Below are positions 24,401 to 38,200 of a DNA stretch of 64,000 nt, piece by piece. This DNA is from Epiperipatus broadwayi (taxonomy: Eukaryota; Onychophora; Udeonychophora; Euonychophora; Peripatidae). The notes beneath the pieces are model-generated. The model ran no database searches. It was not told the DNA's origin and worked only from the letters and a program-made list of their open reading frames with translations. Every line of letters begins with the position of its first letter. Position 1 is the first letter of the stretch. A program made the translations under genes and the position numbers. The stretch is taken from assembly GCA_028023455.1 (NCBI GenBank), contig JAQFVV010012511.1:1118001-1182000 (forward strand), written 5' to 3'.

Positions 24401-27400
24401 AAAAGTATTTAATGCAATTTTGACAGTACTTAAAAGATATGAAATTTGTAGATAATAATGTTTTTACACTAGTAATTGATCTAATTAAATTATAAATTAA
24501 TTGTTTTAATAAAAATTGTGTATAATTTTGTATAAAAACTTATGGATAATGTAACACAGTGAAAGATTGCAATTAAATCATGATTTTGAAGTTTTTCAGA
24601 AAAGAAAGGTTTAATTTCAAAGTGGTTAAAGATAGCATTGACAAAAAAACATTTTGAAGTTCCAGCATTGATTTATGCAGCTTTATTATGATTCAGGTAT
24701 TGGTTCATATCGTCATCACAAAAATCATGTTTTACTTTTTATTCTTTATCTTTTTTTAATTAACCTATTCATTCAGTGTACTGAATGTTTTATATGTAAA
24801 TAACTAGAGAGATTTAAACTTAGGATTTTTCAATCTATATTTATCCTCCACTCTATCTCAAACAATCAGCACATATGATCACATATATGTGAAAAAGATA
24901 GATAATCCCCAATATATATTTTGTGTAGAACCAGCACTCATCAGTTAGCCCAGATCACAATCGCCCACACAAAAAATACAATCGGTGCTTGGTTTATATT
25001 AAGATAGCAATTTTTTAAATTTTAATGAACAGGTCTAAATTTTCTTACTCCTCCAATTATTCAACCACCATTTCATTGAAAAACCAGTGGTGGAATGCTT
25101 AAAACATTTGGTGGATTTGATATTTGAGTCTTACCTATATATAGACATTACATCAATTTAACCCCTCATATTATTGGACCATTATGTATCAATACATTAA
25201 CAAGAGAGAGTTAAGCTGAACTTATAGATGTAACCTATTTTCAAGCAAATATGTAATTAATTTATTCATTCAGTGTACTGAATGTTTCTTATATAAGTAA
25301 CTAGAGGAATTTGCACTTAGGATTGTTGAGTCTATATTTATCCTACACTCTGTCTCAAACAATTGACACATGTAACCACATGTGAAAAAGATAGATGATC
25401 TGCAATTTATTCCAATTTACATATTTCATGCAGAACTAGCACTCATCAATTGATCCAGATCATGATCTCCCACAAATATATACCATCAGTGCTTGGTTTA
25501 TATTAAGATAGCAATTCCTTAAACTTTAATGGTCAGGCTTCAATCTTCTCACCCTCCAATTATTCAACCATCCATTTTAGTGAAAAACCAATAATGGAAT
25601 GCTCAAAGCCCACCATGGATTTGATATTGTAGTTTGATAATGTAGACATTATCTCAATCTAACTCATCATATTATTGGACTACTATGTATCCATACATTA
25701 TCAAGAGGGATAAGTTGAACTTATACACATAATTCTATTTCCAAGGTAATTTATAATTAATCTAAGAATTTACAATAATAGGTTTTCTGGTGATAGTTTA
25801 GTTTGTTAAATATTTAACAATAATAAGTATGTTATTTATGTATACTCGGGATCAGCAACCTTTTGTGGTGCTATGCTGAACCTATGTTACAATGTTATTC
25901 TGCATGCTAAAATAATTCTACCAGTCCTATCATATATAATATCAAAATTGGTCGTTATAATACCGTTTCAAAATTATATGTTATATATTTTTGGAGTCCA
26001 TTATAACCAAATCTTATATTATTGATCATTCAATATTTTAAAATATATAGAATCATGTGTGAAAAGTATGCTTTGTTAAATTATATTGCATTCGAAAGAC
26101 ATGCTTAAAATTTTCTTTGGCATGAAGAAAATTCATCATGTTAGCACTTAAACAAATGTGTATTATTGCCAATTAAGGTACAGTGATTCAGAATGAACTC
26201 TAAGAAAATAAAACAAGTATTTTTCTAGCAAAGAAACTCATTTTTGTGATATAAAATATCAACTTGAAATTGGAAAATTTTCATGTATTCCTCTTTTCTT
26301 TAAAACTATAGATATTTGGAAATTTTTTTCTACGAGAAATTTGTTTTAATTACACATCAGATATTTAAAAGAAAAAAACAAACAATTTTTAACTTCTTCG
26401 AGATCCAAACATTTGCGGACTTCATTCACGCATTAACCCGACTATCACTGATTATAAAACTTTTTTTTCTAAGTAAACGCATTAAAACTTAAAATATATT
26501 ATTACGAAAAAGTTTTTAAAATGAATTAATTGATTTAATATTCTGTCTGAATGTAAATTTACTCGAGACATGCAATGGCATACAAAAGTATCAAAGATCA
26601 ATTGACCGTCAAAAAAAATCCTGGAAAAATTAATTCATCCCGGGAGAAAAAAAATTTCATCCCATTTAGTTCTTATCTTTATTGATATCAGCAAAGATCG
26701 AATGTATATTTATTGTACAAAATAATTAGTAAATTAAACTGAATCATGATTTCCATTTACTTGCAAGTTGCATATGTAAAATGTAGGTAATAGCAAAAAT
26801 GTGTGTGCTGTAATTAAAATATAATTTTTTATTATTTCAATTCAAGCAGAGTGCCATTGATAATCGTTATGCGTGCCACGCTTGGCACACTTGCTTTAGG
26901 TCATTGACCCCTGATATATTTTCACAAACAAAATTGAAGATTTTACCATATTACACTGTGCAATTTTAGATAGCGGCAGATTCATAAGCTAAAGGTTTCT
27001 TAATCAATTTTCCGCTTAGGGAAATAAAAAAACAACTTTTAATCAACTGAATGAAACATTTGTGTTCAATCTATCCCTTTGTTGATAATATGTCAAGTGG
27101 CTTTCCCAATAATTGACCATACAAATATTTATAATGTATATACTTACAGCCTGAGACATTAGCCTAATATGGGTGTTGTAACACTAAATAAACACTTATA
27201 TTCATATATATATATATAGTTATTACATTGCTTTTTTTAAATTATTTATTAGTGATTTAATATATAAAAAAAATTTATTTAGGAACTACGTGGACCCAAG
27301 AAATTGTTTGGCTATTAATGAATGATTTAGACTTTGAAACTGCTAAAAAAATTCCGCTGATAACAAGATCTCCATTTGTAGAAATAGGCATGATGCCTTT

Positions 27401-30400
27401 TTCGAAAATGGAAAAAATGAAATCCCCCAGGTGTTTAAAAACTCATTTATTGTATCATATTTTGCCTTCTCAAGTCATTGAAAAACATTGCAAGGTAAGA
27501 AATAGATTTTGGTATAGATATTTTAAAAGAATTTAATGATGCATAGATAGAATTATGTATGTATATATATTAAAATAATATAGTTAATTTCCATTATCAA
27601 ATAGTTGAAGGATTTTGTGTACATATCCTCTTTTTTTATCTTATTATCATCAGTTACTTCCTGTCATCATAACCTTTCATATGTTAATCATTTTTCTGCA
27701 CTGACTGTTGTAATGGAAAGCGATGTCATTTTTTAATTACATGCACAACAACTCCATTTTTTTTTTTATTTCTGAATTTTCTTCAAGTTTTCATTCTTCA
27801 TTTTATTTTCTTTCTGGATTTTATGAATTGCTGTTACTGATACAGCGGAATAGTATTATAAATTAAATATGAACAGGTTATAAATGTCAAAAGAATATTT
27901 TAAAATAATGATGATTGCGTATACTATTAGATTCGTATGTTTATCAAACCTATAAACTGATGATTGTTTAATTTGCCACACACACACCACACAGAAGCAC
28001 TTTTGATAAAAACTTAAAGGTTAGGAAAGTCTAATTCTCATAATTAAGATAAACAGACTAGTGATGGCATAAATCTTTTTATAATGCATTGATCTGTTTT
28101 AAATACATATGTATATACAAGATCAAGATGCTGAATCAACTCAATTTCTTTAGCTTTAGTTTAATCACCATTAAAGTCTTTAGCTTCACCTAATTGGAAA
28201 GAAACATGGCCATACTAATTCCATAAGAAAACAAAAGAAAAAGTTAAGGGTGAGTTTTGTCATGACTGTATAAATTGTCTTGAAAAAGAATTTTGTCCAT
28301 ATATATCACATTAGTCATCCTTTAGTCAAATTAGTTGACATCTTGCATTGTTCATTACTTTTTTGAGATTTCAACATCTTATCTAATTATAGCCTTTAAT
28401 TGTTTTCAATACTCAGCCACATATTCCTAATATAAACAATTAACATTGCATTTCTTTCTAGTGTCTTTGAAATTAAAGTTAATCATTGGAATGTGTATAC
28501 TGTAACTAAAGATCGTTTATTAATTTTTGTAATTATTTCAATATTTATTTATTCCATTTTAATTAATGTAGAAAAATCTACATATGCACCCAGATAAAAT
28601 TTACAAATCAAAATAAACAAACTTGTATGTAAATTTATTATTTATATACAATTTGAATGATATATAACCTTTTCTCCATCTTAAACGATATAACTACAGT
28701 ACTAAAATGATTTATTGATAGAATAGTAAAACTAAAAAATCAACTCGATAGCAATAAGAAGTTAGTAGCTGTACTAAAAGCAAATGTTATGCCTTCTTAG
28801 TGTGTGTGTGTGTGTGCTATATAAACACTCTAAAGAAATATTTAGAGGGTCTGAAGAGTTTGAAAAAACAAAAAGACAGATTAAAATTTTTAGAAGAATA
28901 TTGCTTCTAAAAGCTATACCTTTATATATAAACTAAAACAAGCATATCTGTGTTTAAAGTAATTGTAAAATTTGAAACCCAAAGCATGTATTTAATCTTA
29001 TCCTTAGTGCATGAGAAGCTCAACAAATCTTATTTTATTGGAATAGATTTTAAATTTCTTTATTTTAATTTTTTTTATTATTGTTATATATATATATATA
29101 TATATATATCATTTAAGCTTCCTGACATACCTCAGGACATACAGAACTTATGAAGGACCTGTGAACAAATGGCAGAATGATGCAAATCAATAATCATTAG
29201 AGATTGATGAATGAATGATAAAATAATGCACTCCAATATCTAATATAGCCAGTATAAGATAATGGTGTCACTAAATAATAATATTCAGAATTTCAATATG
29301 AATAATGCTGCTTCATGGAAAAAATACGTTGAACATGTGGAGTGTTACATGTGATAAATGAATAGTGTTTAGGAGTGTGTACGTTTTTATGGTTTGCAGG
29401 AAAGGATGGGGTATCACTGGCAAATAGACTATACAATCTCAAAAAACAAGGAATTTTTATATCAAGAAGTTATTGATAAATTGAATTGATATTTTACCCT
29501 GAGAATATGAAATTGGTAGCTTGACAGGCTAAGAAATAGAAAACAATTAGCTCATGAGAAATATGTGGATTACAATTTAACATTAAAAAATTTGGCAAAT
29601 GATTGTGATTTTGATCCAGAAATTAATGATATGTTGCTAGACCAATTTTTCTATGGCATGTTGAACTCTAATTTTAGGGAAAATATTGTTGAGCAAACCT
29701 GATCTCATCTATAAAGGTGCTATAAATGATGCACCACACAGGAAATCATGCTGGATAACACTTCAGAATTTGTATTACCACAACAGCTAGACTAAATCTC
29801 TCTTACAATGTAATAAGCAAAAAGAAATGTTCTGAACCCCAGTAAAATAAACCTAGTCATTTATGAAATAATTGCAAACATAAAAGTAAAAGGTAAAAAA
29901 TGTATCTAAAAAAAAACAGCAACAGTCTGTCATTAAGGAATACAGTATTAAAAGTAAGCAAACATCAGATGATCAAATCTTGGAAGAGGGAGAGTGAATA
30001 ACATTATCACATACTACTGGATGTGAATAATTGTGGCCATAATGTAAGAATGGAATTGGACAGTGTGGAAGAAATATCATTGATATTTTCTAAAGAGACT
30101 GATTAATAATCAATGAATGGTATAGTAAGAGTCAGTATTGGTGAATACAGATATTATTGTTACAGATATTCTAACAGTCGATTAGGATTGTCCTTGATAT
30201 CTTATAAAGAGTCTGGTATAATAAGAGTCAACACTGATGAATGCGAACACTATTGTTTTGGATATTTGTGGAAATAAAATTGTTATATGTGGAAAGTAAT
30301 AATATCCCTAAAACTAAATTAAAGGTAAATTTTCTCACATTATATATAATTAATAAAGATTTTAGTCCATTATTGGGAAGAAAGTGGTTTGACCTTTAGG

Positions 30401-32195
30401 ATTTCATATAAAACTTGATAAAGAGATTTTAATTGGAAACTAATGGGGAAGAGATAGTCTGGATCAGTGTAGCTAAGAACAATATTGGTCAATGTTGCAT
30501 AATAAGGTAAATCCTGCAAGATTCCCACTTGCTCTGAAAGAGAAAGTTGAGAAAATGTTCAATGAGATGATCCAAAAAGGAATTTTAATGCCAATGAAAG
30601 ATTCATCCTGAGCTATGCTTGTAATTATTATAATAAAACCAGATGGAAATCTGAGATTGTATGGAAATTACTGAGCTATGTTAAATAAGTTTATGATAAA
30701 GGTTCTTATCTTGGTTTGAGTATGCAAAGTATTAGCAAATTATAAAAAGCTTCATATTTTACAAAGCTGTATTTTATCAGATTCCAATGACAAAAAATAG
30801 AAGTATTAATATTGATTACACGTAGGAGACTATGTAAGTGCAATAAATTGCCACATGGAATTACAGTAGCACAGAATATTTTCCAGGTGAAAATGGATAT
30901 TCTTTTTCAGTCCATGGATGGCACTATCCCCTACTTAGATGATATTCTGATCATTTCTAAATCATAGTTGGAGTTAGAAAAGTGTATAATCACAGTCTGC
31001 CAAAAATTGGAAAAAGTAAGAGCTTTTGGTCTGCTAGGGAGATAAAAGTTTCTTGGATATATCATAAATGAAAATGGAAGATACCCTAATCCAGACAAAA
31101 TGAAGGCTGTAAAGGTTGCTTCTGAGAAGAAGGAATATAAAAGAATCATAGGTTTTTTTAGGACTATTAAATTTTATAAGAGCTTTTTAAAAGAAAAGTC
31201 ATATTTGTTATAACCATTGTATCAACTCTTAAAAAGAAACAATGCTGGAAAATGGATTAATTAATAGATTTGGCTGTTCACAAAGCCAAAGTCTCTTAAC
31301 ATTAGATAAACTTTTGATACATTACAATAGTGGTATAGAAGTTATAATTACTACAAATGTATCACAATATGGTGTTGGAGCTGTCATTTCACAGACATAT
31401 TATGGAAGTGAAAGTCTGATAGTCTATGCCTTGAGAGTATTGTTGATAGTTGAAAAAAATTACAGACAGATTGATAAGGAGGCATTAGCAGTTCTTTTCA
31501 CCATAAAGAAATTTCATCAGTATATCTATGGATGAAAATTTAAAATCTGCACTGGCCATCATATGCTAATAGGAATATTTGGCACTGGGGAAAAAAAATT
31601 CAGATCACATAAGCCAGCACATGTTATGCTGAATCAATATTTTGTATTATGATTACAAATTGGTTTATAAGCAGGAAAGTCAAATTAGACATGTTCATGT
31701 TTATCTGACATTAAGAAAAAAGAATGTGGCATTGGCAAAATCAATTATATAGCTACAATGATCTCTTTGTCACTTAATAATATTGTAATCACTGAGTGAT
31801 CTAAAAAGAATAAGGATTATATCTAGTTATTGAAGTGGATAAAATATGGCTGATCTAAAACGCATCCCATAAATGGGGTAAATCTCTTTTGGAATATCAT
31901 TTTGTAATGGCTATGCATTAATAATGGATCAAATACTCATTCCAATAAAAGGCTATTATCACATGCTTGGTCTCTACTTCATCGGGTTCATCATAGAATC
32001 TTATATTTGGTAGCCAAATGTGAATGGTGAAAAAGAGCTCATGGTAAGAAAATGTATAAGTTGTCAAAAAACTGCCACCTAAAAAAGACTAGAATTTTGG
32101 ATTAAGTCAATAATCCTTTGGAAACATACATATAGATCATTCAAAGATCAGTGCATGAATATATATATATTTTTTTTTTTTTTTAATTTAGTGCA

Positions 32196-32255
<60 letters not shown>

Positions 32256-35200
32256 TTGATTCATTCTTTCATTGGATGAAGTATAGAAATAATTGTATTA
32301 TTAGATAAAGACAGATTTAAATTTCCAGAAAAATATTGCTTCTAAAAACTACACTTATATATTTAATTAAATCAATCAAACACATCTATATTTAAAGTGA
32401 TTGTGAAATTTGAAACAGAAAATGTGCATTTACTCTTATCCTTGGCATATCAAATACTCAACACTAATGGAAGATAAACTTTAGATACTTTAAATTTCTT
32501 TAGTTTTTTTTTTACTTTATTATTATTGTTAAATAAATCCTTTGCTATTAAACTTGTATTTACATATTAACATTTAAGCTTCCTGACTGGTATTTTAATT
32601 ACCCTCAGAACTTAGAAGAATCATAATTTAAAATTGAATTTAATTAAAATTGAGCATTTATGCACAATTTATATATATATAAAATCCCTATTTTATCTGA
32701 TGTCTGATTGGTGAATGTATGTTTATACCTGAGGCTATGACATGTGTAATCAATTAAAAAAAACTATTCACTCTCAAATTCACAATTGAAAAAAAAAAAA
32801 AAAAACTTTAAATTTGTTTTTATAAATAAATAACTATACCAACTAAACCATAATTTATATTATGAGCATTTTATATGAAAGAAGTAATTCCACCATTAAT
32901 AATCATAATTTTATGAAGCAGTTGTCCTAAAGCTGTCAAATTCACATATCAAATTTAAATTTTAATTTAGTTTTATTAATACCTCACCAGCTACATTTCT
33001 GAAGGCTGGGTTGTTCCAAACATTTTTTAAAAAAATTTTTCAGTTGTGAATTTCTTACATTTATTTATATGTCAAATGTACAAGATAATAATCAGGTTAC
33101 AAAACAATTTCTAAAATTAAACAGTATACAATAGGGATATATATATATATACAGACTTTGAAAAATTATAAGTATAAATTAAATAAAAAAACAAACATAA
33201 TTAAATCTTAAAAAAAATTGTTAAAGCAACTAATTAAAAAAAAAGTGGCCTTTATACGCTGGTACATCTGGTATTAATATAAAAAGTCAGATTTAAATTA
33301 AATTAACTAAATTTAATTTTTTATAAATAATTTTTAATACACAATTTAATATGTATAGATAATTTGTTTTATATGTACAATAATTTTTATTATAATAATG
33401 GTGCTTGTATGTGTTATGTATTTATAACTCTGATAAAGACTATTGGCAGTTGAAAATATCAGTTATTTGAAAAATAAAATATTGTATTGCGTAGCTTTGT
33501 GTGCATACATAGATGAATTTGTTATTATTTTTGCATATTTTAGTGAAATAATATTTATAATGTAAATAGAACTTGCTTCTTTCTACACATAAAATATTTA
33601 TTAAGAAGCCTATTAGCATTTATACGCTTCATATGCTCAATTGTATGAGGATGCAATAAGCTGAAAAATGTATTGATTTGTTTTATTATACTGCTATCAT
33701 ATTTTTAGAATTTTACAGAACATCCCAAAAATCAAAATTTTTTAGTGTTTACATTTCATTATGAAATGATATATGTCTGTCTTTCATATGGATAAAATAG
33801 CAGCTCTAGCTACAAACCATTTTAGTTATAGTAATTATATTACTATGATGAAACACTCTTTGTTAAGCTTGTTAAATGCAGCAATATGCAGCAATAGCAT
33901 CCTGGAAACACCAAAAAAAAAAACAACTATCAAGATGTTTATATTGATTCACATTCTCATACTGATAACTACTTAAATCAAAATTTACTGAAAATTTTTT
34001 TTCTATTATTCATTGATAAAAGACTCGAAGTTTATTGATTAATAAACAAAGAATTTATAGGATGTATTCAAAACATTAAAAATATTTAATAAGTCATCTT
34101 TGAAATTAGAATGATCTAGTTATCAGCATACTATAAATCTAGAAGTTAAGAAGATGAAGCTTATGTTTTTTTAACTTTACCATTAAACCTATGTTTTATT
34201 TTGATGATCATGAAGATATCTATAAATTGATTCAAAGATGGAATTAGCTCTCATTTCTGCTTTTAATTTTAAATTCTTCAGATTTTTCACCAGCAGTGAT
34301 GAAGCTTTATCTAATTTCATCATTAGAATCTATGTAATCTTTTGGTGGACAGCTAGATAATTTTAATACCCTTTTGAAGCAAATGGTATTATTCAATTAA
34401 TAGAATCTTTTCCTATGACACCTTTCTTGTTATTGGCACAAAAAACTATAATGCTTTTTGGTTCTCTAAAATCATTTTGGGTTTCTGATAACCATTCATA
34501 AATGACTGAACAAATTTCTTGGAAATATTTTTGTTGTAGTAGAGAACGATATTCCATGATGATTATTGCAGACAAAATAAGTGCAGAGTTCATTATAGTT
34601 AGCTATTTACATTAATATACTTTATAAATGAAGAACATATTTAATACCTGATCTCTTTTGAAATATCTTAGTGACACATTATAATTTGATACTCTAAAAA
34701 TAAAGTTTTATACCTCAATTATTTAAAGTTATAATTAATAGTTTGTAAAGCGCATATTCATTATGTAAGTAATATATATTAAGGCTATAACCTTAAGACT
34801 ATGTGCCTAAAATGTGACAGTAGTGACCTCTACAAATCTAAACACAAGATTAACGATTTTAAAAGACGAGCATGTTTTTTTAAATATATTTTGAGATGGT
34901 AATCCTACAACCAATTCCTAATATTTTCTATAAAAATTCTATATATTTCCTTAGTCTACTGTATTTTGACTATCATCTTAATAAAAATGAACCATTTCTA
35001 CAAAAATTCTCTCAAACATGGAATAGTGCTAAAAATTATAGGATTGTTCAGATCATGAATAGACATTCATATTCTAAGACTTCACTAGAGATGCTAAATA
35101 TTTTTATCATTGTGTCTTGTATTTGATTGCAATTACACAAGATAATGATTACTAAATTTTTAAGTCTATTATCTTGTCTCTCTAATGAATATTTTGCCTT

Positions 35201-38200
35201 TTTAAATTTGCATCTAAGTGTTGTAGCTATTATTTCACTTCATATAGTTACATAATATACACCTACACATATATGTGATAAAATTAAATTGGAATTAATT
35301 ATATAAATTTTATTATATTAATTATGTAAATAAATATTAAGCTATAGTCAGTTTATAGTTATATATTCCAGGAATGGCACATAAGCTATAAGTTTATTCT
35401 TGAAAGCACTCCAATTTGTATTACTCTACTCCAGTAACTTTTATGCAAACATGAATAATTAACCAACATAATAACCCAGATTAGTTTCTGTTTGTGTGCT
35501 ATATTTAAATTTTATAATATTATCAAACTAATAAAATCTTAAAATGTTTTGAATTTTTAAGCCATCAGTTTTACTGTGTAGTAAAGATGGTTGCTGAAAG
35601 GAGATGTACAAAGCAGAAAACCGATCAATGAAGTTCAGTAGCCACAAACAGTCAGATTTTGTTTAACACTACTATCTGATATCCACTGATTCTTTATGTT
35701 TGCATAGATAGCTCTGAAATAGATAAATGTGAATCGAACTGGTTTTAAAAAATATCTTTTTTAACCATATTATAATCAGTTATTAAACAAAACATTTTTC
35801 ATCTATTTAGAGTTATGGATTTAAATATGCAATTAATAAATAATCAATATCTAATTTCATTGAATGAATCCTCCCTCTCCTTTTTTTCCTTTTCAGATCA
35901 TTTATGTAATAAGGAATCCTAAAGATGTAGTCATATCTTATTATTATCATCACAAATCAGGAAGTCTAAAAGCATTCTCTGGAGAATTTCCTGAATTTTG
36001 GAATCTTTTTATGTCAGATAATGGTAGGTGATTTATTTAGCACGTTATTAACATACTGTATCAATTTACAAAATAATGTAATTTTTATAAAAAATTTAAT
36101 TATGAAAATTTTATTTAATTTTAGTTTATTGTTCACCATTCTGGGATCATATTTTAGGATACTGGGAAAGAAGATATCAGGATAATTTGTTAATCATAAA
36201 ATATGAAGATATGAAAAAGGTAAAGCTCATTTGTCATAGGTAAACAAAGCAAAATTATTAATAAAGTATATTTGAATTTATAGTCAAGTTCAATAGGAGA
36301 ACTGAGATCTAATAACAAATGAGAGTAAAATTGACCTTTGGACAGTTAGTTTCCTGAAGCAAAAAGTATGTGTAACTCTTTTTCATTAGATTACTATCAA
36401 TCACTGCTGACATCAGACCCATCTGAATGTAGTGATTATGATTGATAGAAACTGGGTAAAACTCATTAAGAATAATTAAATTGGGATAATGATATTAATT
36501 AGAAAATAAAATATTTTCTTAAACAAATATATAAATAAAAATTTATGAAAAAAATAGAATTTTAAAGAGAATAATAATACTTAGAATGCTAGATATATTA
36601 TTTGTGAATCCAATAGGAATTTTATTCTTTTATTGCAATGGATATTTTCAATAAATCATAAAGATATTGATATAATATATTTTGTTTATGATATTTGGTT
36701 ACCAATGCTTGAAACTTCTTTAAAATTATTAATTCAAACTGAATTAGCACTTATGGAAAATTTATTAGATAATCATCAGTTTGGTATTGTTACTGCAACC
36801 ATGCATTTGTGATATTTTTTTACAGTTATATCAATTGTGATTAGTAGATTCAGAAATTGGTTAGTTTCTTTAATATTAGGTGCTCCTGATATGACCTTTC
36901 TTTCTTTAATGTCATCTTATTGAGAATATCAATGACAACAGTATAAGCAAAAAACGCTTATTCATAAAATAAGATAAAAGGGATTATAGATTTGGCACTG
37001 CAGTTTTGTGATATCTTCAATTGGGTAATGAAAGCTCTTTATATATTTTTTATTTTTACCATAGTACACAACAACAGCATCTAACTGAGGTAGATTAAAC
37101 AAGAACCTTTACTCTCTAGTTAAGAATAATTAAATATGTCATTAAAAATAATTGAATGGTTTATTGCTCAAGAAGTCATAAGAAGTTCAAATACCAGGAA
37201 TGACAAAGCTGTAACCATAGCCATAAACTTTGAGCTTCAAGTTCATCACTCTATCATTAACTACATCACATAGAGCAATTTCTAGTTATCACATATTGAA
37301 TGTCTATCTGGATTGATTATGTATCATCTATCAGAAAAGGAAAATCTTAAGACTGTGTATGACATAAAAATTAAGAATGTTTACCAGACTCAGATTCAAA
37401 TTGTATGGATATGACACATGAATGCAGTATCCACTATTTTTTGAGATTCTTTATAATTAACAAAATGCATGATAGAAATTAATTCTTTATTATTCTTGAT
37501 TATTTCAAGCAAATAATTATATTACTATAGTATTCGCAGAAGAAATTACTTTCATGGTAATAATGATATTGTTAATAAGTGTTATTGGTTATAGTGCAGT
37601 ACACACGCACATATATATCTACACAATGAAGTCACAAAATATGCTGTATCAATATTATAACAGAACAAATCTGATAGAAACTTGAATTAGTACAAAGCAG
37701 CATGGTCAAAAAAAAAGTTTAATTAAAAACTTATAAATTGAGTAATAAATATATAAATTGTTGCATGTATATATGTGTGCATGCTAAATATAATAAACAT
37801 CATTTAAGTATATTGGTTAAAAAAATTAAAAGAAAGATTAGTTGATACATTTTAATCATACTATTAAATATTTAGTAAAAGAAATATATTTTTTAATATT
37901 GAAAACAATAAGATTATAATTTATATTATGTAAACAAAGAAAGCAAAATTAGTTTTAGTGTATGCAAATGAATTTGAATTGAGTAGTTTAAGAAAATATC
38001 TAGTATTTTGTTCCTCTTTCTGATTTACCCTCTGGATGAGATTTTAAATAAATAATTTGCCATTTATTATGGTAAATTGAACAAATAATTTGATTTACCT
38101 GATAATAAAGAATAAAATTTTCTGCATCTATTATATGTTTTGTAAGATAATCAGATCTCAGTTATTGAAAAAACTATCAAATAACAAAGTCAAAAATTTC

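Larger units (their letters stand above)
28865..32620 (+). mobile_element. Decayed Ty3/Gypsy retrotransposon in intron 2
   Basis: Between two direct repeats (probable LTRs), the plus strand carries, in order, gag, protease, reverse transcriptase, RNase H and the first part of integrase. All are broken by many stops and frameshifts. The remainder of integrase is missing and is replaced by the (TA)n and poly-T tract at 32160-32251. Element and host gene share orientation. It is inactive and old. Confidence 0.8.

Noticed and set aside
35590-35730. Similarity of this intronic block to 54230-54310
   Set aside because: Only a few short shared phrases can be aligned by eye, which is too weak to call a repeat family without a computed alignment.
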